A stretch of 64,000 bases of DNA from Actinoplanes italicus (GCF_003001815.1 NZ_PVMZ01000002.1:434001-498000); one strand, 5' to 3'; counted from the first letter of the stretch, positions 24,134-32,555 are shown. Notes: generated by a model not told the origin, from the letters alone. Program-made: numbers and translations.

Positions 24134-25189
24134 GTGACACAGCGAGGCCAGGGGATGTCGGAGGACATCGCGGAACAACCCGCCGGTTTCGCGCGGCTGC
24201 TGGAGGCCGGCTCGTCCGGTGAGATCGCCGCGGTCGCCGCCGAGGTGGCACGCCGGGCGCCCCGCAGCGTCCTCTTCGTCGGCCGCGGCACGTCCGACCA
24301 CGCGGCCCTGTACGGCGCCTACCTCGCCGAGATCCGGCTCGGCCTGCCGGTGGCCAGCGCCTCCCCGAGCGCGATCACGCTCTACGGCGCCCGCCCCGAC
24401 CTCACCGGCACCCTCGTCATCGGTGTCAGCCAGAGCGGCGGCTCACCCGACCTCAGCGGTGTGCTCAGCGTCGCCCGGGAGACCGGTGCGCTGACCCTGG
24501 CGGTCACCAACAACCCCGACTCGCCGCTGGCCAAGGCGGCCGAGCTCTCCATCGACGTCGTCGCCGGGCACGAGCGGGCGGTGGCGGCCACCAAGACGTA
24601 CACGGCCGAACTCCTCGCCCTGCTGATGCTGGTCGAGGGCATCCGCGCCGGTGACGGGCACCTGCCCGCCGAGGAGCGCGCCGCCCTCGAGAAGCTGCCG
24701 CAGCTGGCCTCCGACGTGCTGGCCGACCGGTCCGCCACCGAGCTGGCCCAGCGCTACCGGTTCGCGTCGAGCCTGGTCACCACCGGGCGCGGGTACGCCT
24801 ACCCGACCGCCCGGGAGACCGCGCTCAAGCTGATGGAGACCTCGTACCTGCCGGCGCTCGCGTTCTCCGGCGCCGACCTGCTGCACGGGCCGCTCGCCAT
24901 GGCCGACCCGGACGTGCCGGTCCTCGCCGTGGCCGGTGAGGGCCCCGGCGGGCAGTCGATGCGCGACGTGGTGGCCCGGCTCGGCGAGCGCCGCGCCGAC
25001 GTGGTGACCATCGGTGCCACCGACGTGCCCGGAGCCTCGGGCCGGCTCGCCGTCCCGGCCGTCGACGAGCGGTATTCGCCGCTGCTCGACATCCTGCCGC
25101 TGCAGCAGCTCGCGCTGGCGCTCGCGCTGGCGCGTGGCGAGGACCCCGATGCACCGCGTGGACTCAAGAAGGTCACCACGACTCTTTAG
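24134..25189 (+). CDS. Double SIS-domain sugar-phosphate isomerase/deaminase-like protein
   Basis: 351 residues from a GTG preceded by GGGGAGG. Two SIS domains: the first contains VLFVGRGTSDHAALYGAYLA and VSQSGGSPDLSGVLS, with AATKTYTAELLALLML; the second contains GRGYAYPTARETALKLMETSY and FSGADLLHGPLAM. These match the isomerase half of GlmS, but the glutaminase domain is missing. Such stand-alone proteins act as glucosamine-6-phosphate deaminase or amino-sugar isomerase (AgaS or NagB-II type). No amino-sugar uptake genes are adjacent, though a chitosanase lies 11 kb away. Confidence 0.88.
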   Translation: MTQRGQGMSEDIAEQPAGFARLLEAGSSGEIAAVAAEVARRAPRSVLFVGRGTSDHAALYGAYLAEIRLGLPVASASPSAITLYGARPDLTGTLVIGVSQSGGSPDLSGVLSVARETGALTLAVTNNPDSPLAKAAELSIDVVAGHERAVAATKTYTAELLALLMLVEGIRAGDGHLPAEERAALEKLPQLASDVLADRSATELAQRYRFASSLVTTGRGYAYPTARETALKLMETSYLPALAFSGADLLHGPLAMADPDVPVLAVAGEGPGGQSMRDVVARLGERRADVVTIGATDVPGASGRLAVPAVDERYSPLLDILPLQQLALALALARGEDPDAPRGLKKVTTTL

Positions 25190-25215
25190 AAACACGGGCA
25201 TGAAAGGCTGGGGCC

Positions 25216-26760
25216 GTGTCCACCCTGCGTGATCTCGCCGAAGAACACACCGGCCTCAGCCCCGCCGACATCGACCATCTGCACCGGATCGCCGGCGACT
25301 GGCAGCTGCTCTCCGACCTCTCGTTCGCGGACCTGCTGCTCTGGGTGCCGATCAAGGGGGAGCCGCGGCGGCCGCGGGAATTCCTCTGTGTCGCGCAGGT
25401 CCGGCCGACCACCGCGCCCACGGCGTACCAGGACGACCAGGTCGGCAAGATCGTCGGCGGGCCGGAGGTGGCGCACCTGGACGTCGCGATCACGCAGGAG
25501 CGGATCTGGCGGGAGGGCGATCCGGTCTGGTACGGCGACACCCCGGCAAGACATGAGGCCATTCCGGTACGCCTTCGTGACGCCACCGATCTGGAGGAGG
25601 CGCTCAGCGAAGTGATCGCGGTGATCGGCCGTGACACCAACCTGAGCACCGCCCGCACCCCCAGCCAGCTCGAGCTCAACTACCTGACGACCGCCGACGA
25701 CCTGGCGCAGATGGTGGCCGACGGCACGTTCCCGCCGCCCCGCATCCCCGGCGAGATCACCTCGGCGCCCCGCGTCGGCGACGGCCTGATCCGGCTGGAC
25801 GCCTCCGGCAAGGTCACCTACGCGAGCCCGAACGCGCAGTCCGCGTACCGCCGGCTCGGTTTCAACGCCCACCTGGTCGGCGAGGAGCTGGCGAAACTGT
25901 CCAGCCGGCTCTCCGGCGACCCGCTGGAGGGCAACGACGCCGCCGAACGCATCCTGGCCTCGCTGCGCGGCGAGTTCCCGGCCCGGATGGAGGTGGAGGC
26001 CCGCGGCGCGACCGTGCTCACCCGGGCGCTGCCACTGCTGCCGGCCGGAGTTCCGATCGGTGCTCTGGTGCTGGTCCGGGACGTGACCGAGGTGCGCCGC
26101 CGCGAGCGGGCGCTGATGACCAAGGACGCCACCATCCGGGAGATCCACCACCGGGTGAAGAACAACCTGCAGACCGTCGCCGCGCTGCTGCGCCTGCAGG
26201 CCCGCCGGGTGGACGCACCGGAGGCTCGGATGGCCCTGGAGGAGTCGGTGCGCCGGGTCGCGTCGATCGCCCTGGTGCACGAGACCCTGTCGATGTCGAG
26301 CGACGAGGCGGTCGAGTTCGACGGCATCGTGGACCGGGTCGCGTCGGCCGCGACCGAGGTGGCCACCACCGGCTCCCCGGTGAAGATCCGCCGCGAGGGC
26401 ACCTTCGGCGTGCTGCCGGCCGAGATCGCCACCTCGCTGGTGATGGTGCTGAACGAGCTGCTGATCAACGCGGTCGAGCACGGGTTCCCGGCACCCGACG
26501 AGGACGCCGACCCGCAGCCGCCCGAGATCGGCGGCGAGGTCGTGGTCTCGGCGCACCGGTTCCGCAAGCAGCTGCACGTCACGGTCGCCGACAACGGGCG
26601 CGGCCTGCCGGAGGGCTTCAAGTTCGAGGGCAGCAACCGGCTGGGCCTGCAGATCGTCAGGGCGCTGGCCACCGGCGAGCTGCGCGGCAGCATCGAGCTG
26701 CGCAACCGGGCCGGTGGCGGCACCGAGGCGGTCCTGGTGGTGCCGCTCGGTAAGCGCTGA
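25216..26760 (+). CDS. pdtaS: Histidine kinase PdtaS
   Basis: 514 residues from a GTG, soluble. Order: N-terminal GAF-like domain (about 1-145), PAS domain (about 185-290), HisKA_2 dimerisation helix with REIHHRVKNNLQTVAALLR (phospho-acceptor His311 or 312), and a C-terminal GHKL ATPase with VLNELLINAVEHGF and VADNGRGLPEGF. This is the architecture of mycobacterial PdtaS, which phosphorylates the RNA-binding antiterminator PdtaR; the partner is not in this window. Location beside the TB7.3-like gene and whiB1 matches the mycobacterial order. Its last 104 bp overlap the convergent membrane-protein gene. Confidence 0.92.
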   Translation: MSTLRDLAEEHTGLSPADIDHLHRIAGDWQLLSDLSFADLLLWVPIKGEPRRPREFLCVAQVRPTTAPTAYQDDQVGKIVGGPEVAHLDVAITQERIWREGDPVWYGDTPARHEAIPVRLRDATDLEEALSEVIAVIGRDTNLSTARTPSQLELNYLTTADDLAQMVADGTFPPPRIPGEITSAPRVGDGLIRLDASGKVTYASPNAQSAYRRLGFNAHLVGEELAKLSSRLSGDPLEGNDAAERILASLRGEFPARMEVEARGATVLTRALPLLPAGVPIGALVLVRDVTEVRRRERALMTKDATIREIHHRVKNNLQTVAALLRLQARRVDAPEARMALEESVRRVASIALVHETLSMSSDEAVEFDGIVDRVASAATEVATTGSPVKIRREGTFGVLPAEIATSLVMVLNELLINAVEHGFPAPDEDADPQPPEIGGEVVVSAHRFRKQLHVTVADNGRGLPEGFKFEGSNRLGLQIVRALATGELRGSIELRNRAGGGTEAVLVVPLGKR

Positions 26761-27871
26761 CCGCATGCCCGCCGGCCCGCCGCAACGCCGCCTGCTGCGG
26801 CAGCCCCAGGGCCGCGACCAGGACGATCGCGATCAGGGCCCGCAGCCACAGGCCGCGCAGGGCGGCCGCGGCGCAGAGCGTCACGGCCGGCAGGGCGAAC
26901 AGCACGTACCGTGGATCCCACAGCGGCCCGGTCAGGAACGACGCGCCGACGAGCACGAGCGGTGGCACGGCGGCGAGCACTGCCAGCTCCCGCAGCAGCG
27001 CCCGGTCCGGCCACCGGGCGGTCAGGGCGAGCCCGGTCACCAGCAGCCCGGCGGCCGCCGCGCCGAAGAACGCCTCCGGCAGGGCGCCGACCAGATCCCA
27101 CGGCGTGTCCGGGCGCCAGGCGAACAGCGCGGTGTGCTGCCGCACCCCCAGGGAGATCAACGGCGCCGGGGGTACGAGAGCGAGCACCGTGACCGGGAAC
27201 CACCAGAAGAGCGCCCGTTCCCGGCTGAGCCGCCACCGGGACCACACCGTGTAGGTGTGCCCGGCCAGCACCAGCAGCGCCGCCGGATGGGCCAGCCCGG
27301 CCAGCGCAACCGACGTGCCGTACCCGAGCCAGCGCGCCCACCCCGGTTCGTCCAGCACCAGGTAGAGCATCAGCGTCGCGGCGGTGCCGAAGAGGAACGC
27401 GAGCGCCCACGGCTCGGCGGTCCGCGAGGTCCGGCCGACGATCGGCAGGACGGCCAGCAGCAGCCCGCCGCAGAGCCCGGCGCCCGGGGTGAGCACCCGC
27501 CGGCCGAGTTCGGCCGCGAGGCCCACGCCGAGGGTGACCGCGATCAGCGACGCGACCCGCAGGTCGACGATCGAGTCACCGGAGAGCTCGGCCCAGAAAC
27601 GCAGGAACAGCTGGTACGGCACGTGCACGGCGTCGGTGGCCCGCCCGGCCTCCAGGATCCGCGCCGGCCCGAGCGCCGGGTCGGTGAGACCCTCGCGGGG
27701 ACCGGGTGCCGGACCGCCCAGACCGAACCGCCCCGCGGCGAGTGTGACCGCGGCCGGGATCAGTGACGGCGCCCAGGTCCGGAGCAGACCGCCGCGCCGG
27801 CGCTGCCGGGCCGGGCGAGGGCCGGCGAGGGGCCGGGTCGGCGAGTCGTCATGGGCGGTGTCAGCGGGCAT
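26657..27871 (-). CDS. Polytopic membrane protein, glycosyltransferase-39/PMT-like
   Basis: 404 residues from the ATG at 27871, with about ten hydrophobic segments and a basic, disordered N-terminus. The first loop has ALGPARILEAGRATDAVHVP and YQLFLRFWAELSGDSIVDLR, resembling the first extracytoplasmic loop of mannosyltransferases of the GT-C fold (ArnT/PMT type), followed by LRVASLIAVTLGVGLAAELG. The substrate is unknown. The final 35 codons are antisense to the end of pdtaS, and this tail (Arg/Pro/Cys-rich) looks unconserved, so the overlap may be a late extension of the frame. Confidence 0.75.
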   Translation of the reverse strand: MPADTAHDDSPTRPLAGPRPARQRRRGGLLRTWAPSLIPAAVTLAAGRFGLGGPAPGPREGLTDPALGPARILEAGRATDAVHVPYQLFLRFWAELSGDSIVDLRVASLIAVTLGVGLAAELGRRVLTPGAGLCGGLLLAVLPIVGRTSRTAEPWALAFLFGTAATLMLYLVLDEPGWARWLGYGTSVALAGLAHPAALLVLAGHTYTVWSRWRLSRERALFWWFPVTVLALVPPAPLISLGVRQHTALFAWRPDTPWDLVGALPEAFFGAAAAGLLVTGLALTARWPDRALLRELAVLAAVPPLVLVGASFLTGPLWDPRYVLFALPAVTLCAAAALRGLWLRALIAIVLVAALGLPQQAALRRAGGHAVSAYRAAPPGPPRCRHRPGCAARCCRAARRWPAP

Positions 27872-28067
27872 GCGCGCCTCCGGCCCGAGTGTCGCAATCC
27901 GGAGCCCTGACGTGCCACCCTGTCTCACCGTGCTGGTCTCGTTACCGCACGTGGCGTTACAGCTTAGGGGGAGACTGTTACAAGATGTTGGCGTTGTGCG
28001 ACTCGGCACACTCCCGAAATCTGGACCGTGCTGGCCGAGAATGCCTGCGCGTGAGAGGCTTTTCCAC

Positions 28068-28154
28068 ATGACCGCTGCAGTTGACCGCCGCTTCGTGGCC
28101 CGCCGCCACGTCGACTATGGCCGTGTCCGCAGCGCCATGTGTCCGGCTTCCTGA
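28068..28154 (+). CDS. Leader peptide of the sulfite-reduction operon
   Basis: 28 codons beginning MTAAVDRRFVARRHVDYGRV and ending RSAMCPAS, with GAGAGG upstream of the ATG. The RRHVD(F/Y)GRV...C wording matches the small putative leader peptides that precede sulfur-metabolism genes in many actinomycetes. In mycobacteria comparable upstream reading frames attenuate cysteine genes when cysteinyl-tRNA is plentiful. Here a single Cys is the fourth residue from the end. A 7-bp perfect hairpin begins 4 bases after the stop and the sulfite reductase starts 120 bp downstream. A cysteine-responsive attenuator is therefore likely, but this is inference from position and family. Confidence 0.8.
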   Translation: MTAAVDRRFVARRHVDYGRVRSAMCPAS

Positions 28155-28157
28155 CGA

Positions 28158-28179
28158 CGCCCGATTTCCAGTTCGGGCG
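28158..28179 (+). promoter_or_regulatory. Hairpin directly after the leader peptide
   Basis: CGCCCGA (28158-28164) pairs with TCGGGCG (28173-28179). No T-run follows. A ribosome stalled on the leader would cover or free this arm, so it may be part of the attenuation switch. Confidence 0.45.
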
Positions 28180-28274
28180 CGAGACCGCCGGGCCCACTCC
28201 TGACACAGATGTCACGAGCCTCCTCAGGGCCGTGAGCGGCATCGCGCGCCCACCAGACCCGGAGGAACGCCGAG

Positions 28275-29969
28275 ATGGCGCCCAGCAACACTCCCGCTGC
28301 AAGGCCGACCGCCCGCCCTCGTAAGGCGCGCGGCGAGGGTCAGTGGGCGCTCGGACACCGCGAGCCGCTGAACCCCAACGAACGCAGCAAGAAGGACGAC
28401 AACCCGCTCAACGTCCGCGCGCGGATCGAGAACATCTATGCGCACGGTGGCTTCTCCTCGATCGACCCGGCCGACCTGCGTGGACGGTTCCGCTGGTGGG
28501 GCCTCTACACCCAGCGCAAGGCGGGCATCGACGGCGGCCGCACCGCGGTGCTGGAGCCGGAGGAGCTCGAGGACGAGTACTTCATGCTCCGCGTCCGCAT
28601 CGACGGCGGCGCACTGAGCCTCGCCCAGCTGCGCGCCATCGCCGGCATCGCCACCGAGTTCGCCCGCGGCAGCGCCGACATCACCGACCGCCAGAACATC
28701 CAGATGCACTGGATCCGGGTCGAGGACATGCCGGAGATCTGGCGCCGCCTGGAGGCGGTCGGCCTGCAGACCACCGAGGCGTGCGGCGACTGCCCGCGTG
28801 TCGTGCTGGGCAGCCCGGTCGCCGGCATCTCGGTCGACGAGGTGATCGACGGCACGCCGGCGATCGACGAGATCGTCAAGCGGTACGTCGGCAACCCCGC
28901 GTACTCGAACCTGCCGCGCAAGTTCAAGTCGCAGATCTCCTGGCTGCCCGACGGTCCCTACCAGGCCAACGACATCTCGTTCGTGGGCGTGGAACACCCC
29001 GACCACGGCCCCGGCTTCGACCTGTGGGTCGGCGGTGGCCTGTCGACCAACCCGCGCCTGGCCGAGCGGCTCGGCGTGTGGGTGCCGCTCGCCGAGATCC
29101 CGGACGTGTGGGAGGGCGTGGTCGGCATCTTCCGCGACTACGGCTACCGCCGCCTGCGTCACCGGGCCCGCCTCAAGTTCCTGCTCGCCGACTGGGGCGT
29201 GGAGAAGTTCCGCGAGGTCCTGGAGAAGGAGTACCTCGGTCGTGCACTGATCGACGGCCCCTCGCCCGACCTGCCGGAGCGGCCGATCGACCACATCGGC
29301 GTGCACAAGCAGCGCGACGGACGCAACTACGTGGGCGCGGCGCCGGTCGTCGGGCGGTCGTCGGGGGAGCAGCTGACCAAGCTCGCCGACCTCGTCGAGG
29401 CGCACGGCTCCGACCGGGTGCGACTCACGGCGTACCAGAAACTCCTCGTCCTTGATGTTGCCGATGAGCAGGTGGAGAGCCTGGTGACCGGCCTGCGCGC
29501 GATCGGGCTGGAGGCACGGCCGTCGGCGTTCCGGCGGGGCACGATGGCCTGCACCGGCATCGAGTACTGCAAGCTCGCCATCGTCGAGACCAAGGCCCGC
29601 GGCGAGGAGCTGGTGGCCCGGCTCGAGGACCGGCTCAAGGAGTTCGACGCCGACCTCTCGATCCACATCAACGGCTGCCCGAACGCCTGCGCCCGCACCC
29701 AGGTCGCCGACATCGGGCTCAAGGGCCAGCTCGTCATGAACTCCCACGGCGAACAGGTCGAGGGCTTCCAGATCCACCTCGGCGGGGCCCTCGGCATGGC
29801 CAAGGGCGAGACGGCCGGCTTCGGGCGCAAGGTCCGCGGTCTCAAGACCACTGCCGAAGAGCTTCCGGAGTACGTGGAACGCGTGGCCAGGCACTACCTG
29901 GACGGCCGGGACGAGGGCGAGACGTTCTCGAACTGGGTGCTGCGGGCCGAGGAGGAGCTCCTCAAATGA
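28275..29969 (+). CDS. sir: Ferredoxin-dependent sulfite reductase (NirA/Sir)
   Basis: 564 residues; the ATG follows GGAGGA. It reduces sulfite to sulfide with six electrons from ferredoxin, in the cytoplasm. The coupled 4Fe-4S/siroheme site is Cys426 (ACTGIEYC, with Cys432) and Cys468-x3-Cys472 (NGCPNACAR). The residues forming the Tyr-Cys crosslink in Mycobacterium tuberculosis NirA (Tyr69 and Cys161) correspond to Tyr78 in RWWGLYTQ and Cys170 in TTEACGDCP, with the same spacing of 92. That marks a sulfite rather than nitrite reductase. First enzyme gene of the leader-sir-ZnR-cysH-cbiX operon; its stop overlaps the next start. Confidence 0.95.
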   Translation: MAPSNTPAARPTARPRKARGEGQWALGHREPLNPNERSKKDDNPLNVRARIENIYAHGGFSSIDPADLRGRFRWWGLYTQRKAGIDGGRTAVLEPEELEDEYFMLRVRIDGGALSLAQLRAIAGIATEFARGSADITDRQNIQMHWIRVEDMPEIWRRLEAVGLQTTEACGDCPRVVLGSPVAGISVDEVIDGTPAIDEIVKRYVGNPAYSNLPRKFKSQISWLPDGPYQANDISFVGVEHPDHGPGFDLWVGGGLSTNPRLAERLGVWVPLAEIPDVWEGVVGIFRDYGYRRLRHRARLKFLLADWGVEKFREVLEKEYLGRALIDGPSPDLPERPIDHIGVHKQRDGRNYVGAAPVVGRSSGEQLTKLADLVEAHGSDRVRLTAYQKLLVLDVADEQVESLVTGLRAIGLEARPSAFRRGTMACTGIEYCKLAIVETKARGEELVARLEDRLKEFDADLSIHINGCPNACARTQVADIGLKGQLVMNSHGEQVEGFQIHLGGALGMAKGETAGFGRKVRGLKTTAEELPEYVERVARHYLDGRDEGETFSNWVLRAEEELLK

Positions 29970-30127
29970 GCGAGAACCGGCAACCGCCCCTGTACTGCCC
30001 CTACTGCGGCGACGAGGACCTGCGACCCAACGAGGCGTCGCATGGAGCCTGGGAGTGCCACTCCTGCGCCCGTGTCTTCTCCGTCAAGTTCATCGGCCTT
30101 CTGTCCAAGGGAGTGAGTGCCAAATGA
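29966..30127 (+). CDS. Small zinc-ribbon protein in the sulfite-reduction operon
   Basis: 53 residues: Cys11-x2-Cys14 (LYCPYCGDEDL) and Cys31-x2-Cys34 (WECHSCARVF), a minimal zinc ribbon with a hydrophobic C-terminus. Start and stop both overlap the neighbours as ATGA (sir at 29966, cysH at 30124), so it is translated as part of the operon. Small ribbon genes in this position recur in actinomycetes; a role in electron transfer or in assembly of the reductases is guesswork. Confidence 0.85.
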   Translation: MSENRQPPLYCPYCGDEDLRPNEASHGAWECHSCARVFSVKFIGLLSKGVSAK

Positions 30128-30891
30128 GCGGTCTCCTCAACGCCTCCGGTCTGGGCCTGATCAGTCTGGGCGGGCCCGTTGTCAGCGCCGATTCCGAACG
30201 CCGGAAACCCTCCGAGCTCCAGGCCCTCGCCGTCGCCGCGGCCGAGGCACTGGAGGGAGCGCCCGCCGAGGAGATCGCCAAGTGGGCGACCGACACCTTC
30301 GGCGAGCGGTTCTGCGTCACCAGCTCGATGGCCGACGCCGTCGTGGCGCACCTGTTCTCCCGTGTCTCGCCCGGCGTGGACGTGGTCTTCCTCGACACCG
30401 GTCTGCACTTCCCCGAGACCCTCAAGGTCCGGGACACGGTCGTACGGACGATGAACGTCAACGTGCGCTCGATCCGCCCGCGCCTGACCGTCGGCCAGCA
30501 GGACGGCGAGTACGGCCCGCGCCTGTTCGCCCGCAGCCCCGACGAGTGCTGCTTCCTCCGCAAGGTCGAGCCGCTCGAGCGCGCACTCGGTGACTACGAC
30601 GCCTGGGCCACCGGCCTGCGCCGCGACGAATCGCCGACCCGCGCCAACACTCCGGTCGTCGCGTTCGACGCCAAGAAGGGCAAGGTGAAGGTCAACCCGA
30701 TCGCCGCCTGGACCGAGGACGACGTCAACGCCTACATCAGCCGGTGGAACGTGCCGGTCAACGAGCTGTTCAAGAAGGGCTACGGGTCGATCGGCTGCTG
30801 GCCGTGCACCCGGCGCACCAAGGCCGGCGAGGACCCGCGCGCCGGACGCTGGGCGATGTTCGAGAAGACCGAATGCGGTCTGCACGTCTGA
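30124..30891 (+). CDS. cysH: Adenylyl-sulfate (APS) reductase
   Basis: 255 residues. It reduces APS to sulfite using thioredoxin. The 4Fe-4S ligands of the APS-specific class are present: Cys142-Cys143 (DECCFLRKVEPL) and Cys225-x2-Cys228 (GSIGCWPCTRR). The catalytic cysteine is Cys251 in the C-terminal KTECGLH. The P-loop-like region is SSMADAVVAHL and the substrate loop TGLRRDESPTR. ATGA overlap with the zinc-ribbon gene. Sulfate activation genes (cysD, cysN) are not in the window. Confidence 0.95.
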   Translation: MSGLLNASGLGLISLGGPVVSADSERRKPSELQALAVAAAEALEGAPAEEIAKWATDTFGERFCVTSSMADAVVAHLFSRVSPGVDVVFLDTGLHFPETLKVRDTVVRTMNVNVRSIRPRLTVGQQDGEYGPRLFARSPDECCFLRKVEPLERALGDYDAWATGLRRDESPTRANTPVVAFDAKKGKVKVNPIAAWTEDDVNAYISRWNVPVNELFKKGYGSIGCWPCTRRTKAGEDPRAGRWAMFEKTECGLHV

Positions 30892-31961
30892 TCTCGTCGT
30901 CGCGGCCGGCCGTGGTCCTGGTGGCCCACGGCAGCCGTGACCCCCGGGCAGCCGCGTCGACCTCCTCGCTGGCGCGGGCCGTCCAGCGGGCCCGGCCGGA
31001 GTGGATGGTCCGGGCGTCGTACCTGGACCACGCCGGACCCCGCCCCCTGGACGTCCTGGCGGCCCTGCCCGGGCCACGTGCGGTTCTCGTGCCGTTGCTG
31101 CTCACCGCGGCCTACCACGGGCGGGTCGACCTGCCCGCGGTGATCCGGGAGGCCGCCGCCTCGCTGCCGATCCGGGTCACCGCCACCGATGTGCTCGGCC
31201 CCGCCTCGCCGTTGCTGCTCGCCGCCGTCTCCCATCGCCTCCCCGTCCCCGGCGCCTTCGGGCCCGCCTCGAGCCCGAGTGGCCCTTCCGGGCCCGCCTT
31301 GGGTACGGCCGGCCTGTCTGGGCACGGTCCGGGTGCGGGCAGCCCGTCTGGGACTGCCTTGGGTGCGGCCCAGTCGTCTGGGTCCGTGTTGGGTGCGGCC
31401 GGCTTGTCTGGTTCTGTGTTGGGTGCGGCCGGCCTGTCTGGGTCCGCGTTAGGTGCGGCCGGGTCGTCTGGGGCCGGGGCGTCTGGGGCCGAGTCGTCTA
31501 GGGCCGGGTCGTCTGGGGCCGAGTCGTCTAGGGCCGGGTCGTCTGGGGCCGAGTCGTCTAGGGCCGGGTCGTCTGGGGCCGAGTCGGGTGCGGGCGGGTT
31601 GGATGCCGTCGTGCTTGCCGCAGCGGGTACCCGGGACGCCGTTGCCCGGCAGACCGTTGCGGACGCCGCTGTGGCCCTCGGAGAGCGCCTGGGACTGCCG
31701 TCGGCGGTTTCCTATGCCTCCGGACCCGGTCCGCGGGCCGATGAGGCCGTCAGCGGGTTGCGCAAGGCCGGAGCCCGCCGGGTCGGTATGGCCGCCTACT
31801 TCCTGGCGCCCGGTCTCCTCTACGACGCGTCGGTGGACGCGGCCCTCTCGGCCGGTGCGGTGGCGATCGCCGAGCCGCTGGGCGACGCACCGCAACTGGT
31901 CCGCCTCATCGGCGCCCGGGTGGACGCGGTCCTCGCCGGTCCACTCGCGACCGCGGCCTGA
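30873..31961 (+). CDS. Sirohydrochlorin chelatase CbiX/SirB-like with repetitive insertion
   Basis: 362 residues from the ATG at 30873, overlapping cysH by 19 bp. The chelatase inserts Fe or Co into sirohydrochlorin and would supply siroheme to the sulfite reductase. The N-terminal half has VVLVAHGSRDPRAAAS and LVPLLLTAAYHGRVDLP, the metal-binding His residues; the second half has VVLAAAGTRDAVARQTVADA and MAAYFLAPGLLYDA. Between them, residues of about 141-242 are low-complexity Gly/Ala/Ser/Leu repeats encoded by 30-bp tandem units. Without them the protein has the usual length near 260. The family and operon position are clear; whether the insertion is tolerated is unknown. Confidence 0.88.
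   Translation: MRSARLISSSRPAVVLVAHGSRDPRAAASTSSLARAVQRARPEWMVRASYLDHAGPRPLDVLAALPGPRAVLVPLLLTAAYHGRVDLPAVIREAAASLPIRVTATDVLGPASPLLLAAVSHRLPVPGAFGPASSPSGPSGPALGTAGLSGHGPGAGSPSGTALGAAQSSGSVLGAAGLSGSVLGAAGLSGSALGAAGSSGAGASGAESSRAGSSGAESSRAGSSGAESSRAGSSGAESGAGGLDAVVLAAAGTRDAVARQTVADAAVALGERLGLPSAVSYASGPGPRADEAVSGLRKAGARRVGMAAYFLAPGLLYDASVDAALSAGAVAIAEPLGDAPQLVRLIGARVDAVLAGPLATAA
31351..31590 (+). repeat. 30-bp tandem arrays inside cbiX
   Basis: Two arrays follow each other in the coding frame. The first has four diverged units (31351-31470) encoding variants of LGAAGLSGSV. The second (31483-31590) has about three and a half nearly exact units encoding AGSSGAESSR. Both have a 30-bp period and so preserve the frame at any copy number. 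More diverged relatives extend upstream to about 31297. Confidence 0.9.
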
Positions 31962-32000
31962 GCGGTCGTCTCTCTCGCATCGGCTGCCGCACGCCGCTGC

Positions 32001-32080
32001 CCTCCCTCCTTCCTTCCCTCCCTCCCCTCTCTGCTTCCTCCGCCCTCCTTTCCCCCTCGCTCTCCCTCGTCCTCTCTCCC
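32001..32080 (+). repeat. 80-nt polypyrimidine tract
   Basis: The plus strand from 32001 to 32080 is almost entirely C and T with only a few G (for example CCTCCCTCCTTCCTTCCCTC). Such tracts can adopt triplex structure, and C-rich transcript without secondary structure is a possible Rho loading site after cbiX. Confidence 0.75.
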
Positions 32081-32083
32081 GTC

Positions 32084-32130
32084 GATCTTGTGAGGTTGGG
32101 GCTGTATCGAGGGCGTATCCGCACAAGATC
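32084..32130 (-). repeat. 47-bp dyad element, copy 1 (inverted)
   Basis: It begins GATCTTGTGAGGTTG and ends GCACAAGATC. The first ends match the other three copies read on the minus strand, whereas the 20 central bases differ. Length is identical (47 bp). Confidence 0.7.
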
Positions 32131-32198
32131 TATGCGGATTGGTGCCAGGCGGAGGTGAGGGAGTGATCGCAAGCAGCGGCCGCCGCACAACTGCCGCA

Positions 32199-32245
32199 GA
32201 TCTTGTGCATTTCGGGTCGCTGTGGCGGCGCAACCTCACAAGATC
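32199..32245 (+). repeat. 47-bp dyad element, copy 2
   Basis: Starts GATCTTGTGCATTTCGGG and ends CAACCTCACAAGATC. Terminal inverted repeat GATCTTGTG / CACAAGATC is perfect over 9 bp. Confidence 0.8.
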
Positions 32246-32385
32246 GGCGGGAGGTCGGTCGGGGAGGCGTGCAGGGACGGTGTGGAGGCCGGGCGGAAGC
32301 CCTCGGGGCCGGAGGGGCGCGGGCGGTGGTGGGGCGCGGGCGGTGGTGGGGCGCGGGTGGTGGGGCGTGGGTGGCGCTTGCCGCA

Positions 32386-32432
32386 GATCTTGTGCATTTC
32401 GGGTCGCTGTGGCGGCGCAACCTCACAAGATC
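32386..32432 (+). repeat. 47-bp dyad element, copy 3
   Basis: Identical to copy 2 over its whole length, including the 9-bp terminal inverted repeat. Confidence 0.8.
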
Positions 32433-32555
32433 GGCGGGAGGTTGGTCGGGGAGGCGTGCAGGGACGGTGTGGAGGCCGGGCGGAAGCCCTCGGGGCCGGA
32501 GGGGCGCGGGCGGTGCTGGGGCGCGGGTGGTGGGGCGCGGGTGGCGCTTGCCGCA

